From assembly GCA_964416195.1 (NCBI GenBank), contig CAYQDB010000002.1, positions 62,001 to 126,000 on the forward strand: a stretch of DNA of 64,000 nt, in the 5' to 3' direction. Numbering within the stretch: the first letter of the stretch is position 1; each line of letters begins with the position of its first letter. A model generated the notes under the pieces. That model was given only the letters and a program-made list of their open reading frames with translations. It was not told the origin of the DNA and searched no databases. The position numbers and the translations under genes were made by a program. The DNA is from CAYQDB01 sp964416195. Its GTDB lineage: Bacteria; Zixibacteria; MSB-5A5; GN15; FEB-12. Of this stretch, positions 62,565-64,000 are shown piece by piece.

Positions 62565-62907
62565 GTCTTTTTTTGCATTTACCATGCGATAAATACAGCC
62601 TGTAACCTTTTTTCTTTCAAGCAGTAGCATATATCGTAAATGTAACCTCTTCTGTGCTAAGAGACTCACCGAGACATTTTTCTTTCGCCTGATGATTTGT
62701 CCTATCACACCTCCTACATATAGTTGGAATTTTCCCCCCAAATCGTAGGCCGTCCAGAGCGTCGATCTTGTGTTGTACTTTAAGTATTCGCTGTAACCGA
62801 TGTATACTTCTTGTGTTGCGCCCCTGCCTTCCATGAGATATCCCCGCCCAGGCAAGGCCGTCAAGTTGCATTCTAATAACCGGATTCAGAGTGAAACAGA
62901 GGGTAGT

Positions 62908-64000
62908 GTGAAGATAGTTTTCGCTGTATATGCGTTGATTTTGGTGCTCACGGCCGGTGCTGCGGCGTCTGGGCCTGCAACCTTAGAATTCGACCAGTCA
63001 CTGCTGCGTGTCTCGCCAGCAAGACTTGAGGTTGGCTATCCCGGCTATGAGCCGGTAGCGGTGGGAAGGCGGGCGCTCATTTGCTGTAAGACGTTCTATG
63101 TTGAACTGTTGGCCGGGGAACATGCGGACGCAATCAGTTTCGTAGCCTCAGAACGACAATCGATTGATATGTCGCTCTCTGAGGCTTCCCTTGAAGACAT
63201 ACCTACGTCGGATCCCGAGCTTTATGACAAGATCGGGAAGTCATTTTCAAGGCATAACAGAATTGGAATGGAAGCGGTCTATGGCAACGAGGAGGTAATT
63301 GTCCATGGCAAACGCTACCTGAAGCTGACAGTTTTTCCGGTCACCGCGGACAGCCTCGGTCATGCATTTTTTAATCGGTCCATCAAGATATCGGTCGGAT
63401 CACGACTTGTCCGCCGGGAGCAGTTGCTCTCTTATCGGGATGTCTTTACCGGAAATCGTAATAGTAGGGACCGTCTTGATCTTATGGGTGCTTCTGATGG
63501 GATTGATTATGTGATCATCACTTCGCTTGAGTTGGCTGTGCCCTGTCGGGAGTTGGCCAGGTACAAGACCTCAACCGGATACAGGACAGCCGTCGTGTTT
63601 GTTGACGATATTCTTGCGGCTTGTTCCGGTCGCGACGATGCCGAGAAGCTGCGTGAGTACCTGAAGCAATTCTCTGCTGGCGGCGGCCGATATGTCTTGT
63701 TGGCCGGTGACGAAACGGTGTTACCGATAAGATACGCATATTACTACGCGACCAACGTGATTCCCTCGCTGGAGTCACAGGAGATTTGTGATCTGTACTT
63801 CGCCGATCTCTCCGGTGAATGGGATATCGACAGTGACGGCGTTTGGGGCGAACCGTATGATGATGCCGCTGATCTTACGCCCGAGTTGTTTGTTGGTCGC
63901 CTGTCTTTCAACAGCGTTGAGCAGCTTGCCAATTACGTGGACAAGTTGATTGCCTATGAAACGTCTCCTGGCGGCAGTGAGCGGTCATACTTGGGTCGAG
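62908..64000 (+). CDS. Secreted C25 (gingipain-family) cysteine protease, 3' truncated by window edge
   Basis: The frame stays open from 62908 to the window end (364 codons). Signal peptide VKIVFAVYALILVLTAGAAA, then a propeptide-like region (LEFDQSLLRV... GYEPV). From about residue 195 the C25 fold begins: IDYVIITSLEL, YKTSTGYRTAVVFVDDIL, YVLLAGDETVLPIRYAYYY, then DLYFADLSGEWDIDSDGVWGE and ELFVGRLSF. The catalytic His-Gly and Cys are expected further on, beyond the window. In Bacteroidota, C25 enzymes are type IX secretion cargo with a C-terminal signal, which cannot be examined here. The GTG start is chosen for the signal peptide; an in-frame ATG at 62833 would add 25 residues. It is divergent from mraZ. 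Confidence 0.8.
   Translation, partial: MKIVFAVYALILVLTAGAAASGPATLEFDQSLLRVSPARLEVGYPGYEPVAVGRRALICCKTFYVELLAGEHADAISFVASERQSIDMSLSEASLEDIPTSDPELYDKIGKSFSRHNRIGMEAVYGNEEVIVHGKRYLKLTVFPVTADSLGHAFFNRSIKISVGSRLVRREQLLSYRDVFTGNRNSRDRLDLMGASDGIDYVIITSLELAVPCRELARYKTSTGYRTAVVFVDDILAACSGRDDAEKLREYLKQFSAGGGRYVLLAGDETVLPIRYAYYYATNVIPSLESQEICDLYFADLSGEWDIDSDGVWGEPYDDAADLTPELFVGRLSFNSVEQLANYVDKLIAYETSPGGSERSYLGR

Noticed and set aside
62535..62864. A 109-codon minus-strand frame between mraZ and the C25 gene
   Set aside because: It lacks a recognisable family and ribosome site and covers the likely dcw promoter region.

Overview
The window looks like a chromosomal segment of a Gram-negative, flagellated, mDAP-peptidoglycan bacterium of the FCB superphylum, most likely candidate phylum Zixibacteria or a close relative. 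This is an inference from three things: secreted proteases ending in paired dockerin repeats of the 'DVADLTYLV.YLFKGGPAPPC' type, a PorX-type response regulator beside a 'KETAHQLGTPISS' kinase, and a C25 (gingipain-family) protease. No rRNA, tRNA, CRISPR array, prophage or complete insertion sequence was recognised. Most of the window is core genome with very tight gene packing; many stop and start codons overlap.

Layout. Positions 1-30.5 kb run mainly on the plus strand. They hold a truncated DUF1998-type helicase, a Smg/DUF494 protein, and an accessory patch (2.9-7.7 kb) with two secreted proteins, a broken paralogue and three copies of an unusual leader repeat. Next comes a housekeeping run: coaBC, family-4 uracil-DNA glycosylase, dnaB, mlaE-mlaF, radA, tgt. 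After a minus-strand beta-barrel protein follow an aldehyde dehydrogenase, a CpgS-like GTPase with carbamate kinase, a CCA-adding enzyme, and a carbon-metabolism block: sucC-sucD, 2-oxoglutarate:ferredoxin oxidoreductase korDABC, a LarA homologue, mdh and icd.

From 42 kb leftwards to 30.6 kb lies one minus-strand operon-like array: serS, PorY-like kinase, porX, tsaE, tsaB, rimI, accD, folC, a GAF-histidine kinase and a REC-GAF-histidine kinase. It converges on icd at a clear terminator. Between 42.3 and 46 kb are rpmB (plus), a lone short flagellin (minus) and a papain-like protease with PKD, cohesin-like and dockerin domains (minus). From 62.5 kb leftwards to 46.3 kb is a complete dcw cluster: mraZ, rsmH, ftsL, ftsI, murE, murF, mraY, murD, ftsW, murG, murC, ftsQ, ftsA, ftsZ. 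It lacks murB and ddl. At the right edge a C25 protease gene starts on the plus strand and runs off the window.

How it fits together. The carbon block can convert isocitrate to 2-oxoglutarate to succinyl-CoA to succinate, or the reverse, with ferredoxin as electron carrier. The dcw cluster supplies mDAP peptidoglycan precursors and the septal machinery. MlaEF and the barrel protein indicate an outer membrane. PorX with its kinase, together with a C25 protease, recalls the type IX secretion regulon of Bacteroidota, although no secretion components lie in the window.

The most interesting signals are: (1) the 2.9-5.1 kb leader-repeat array with a full anti-anti-Shine-Dalgarno sequence, mini-ORFs and a possible RNA switch; (2) the PorX/PorY-like pair outside Bacteroidota; (3) a lysine-rich histone-H1-like tail on SucD; (4) a probable ATT start codon for murE; (5) a probable leaderless coaBC mRNA.
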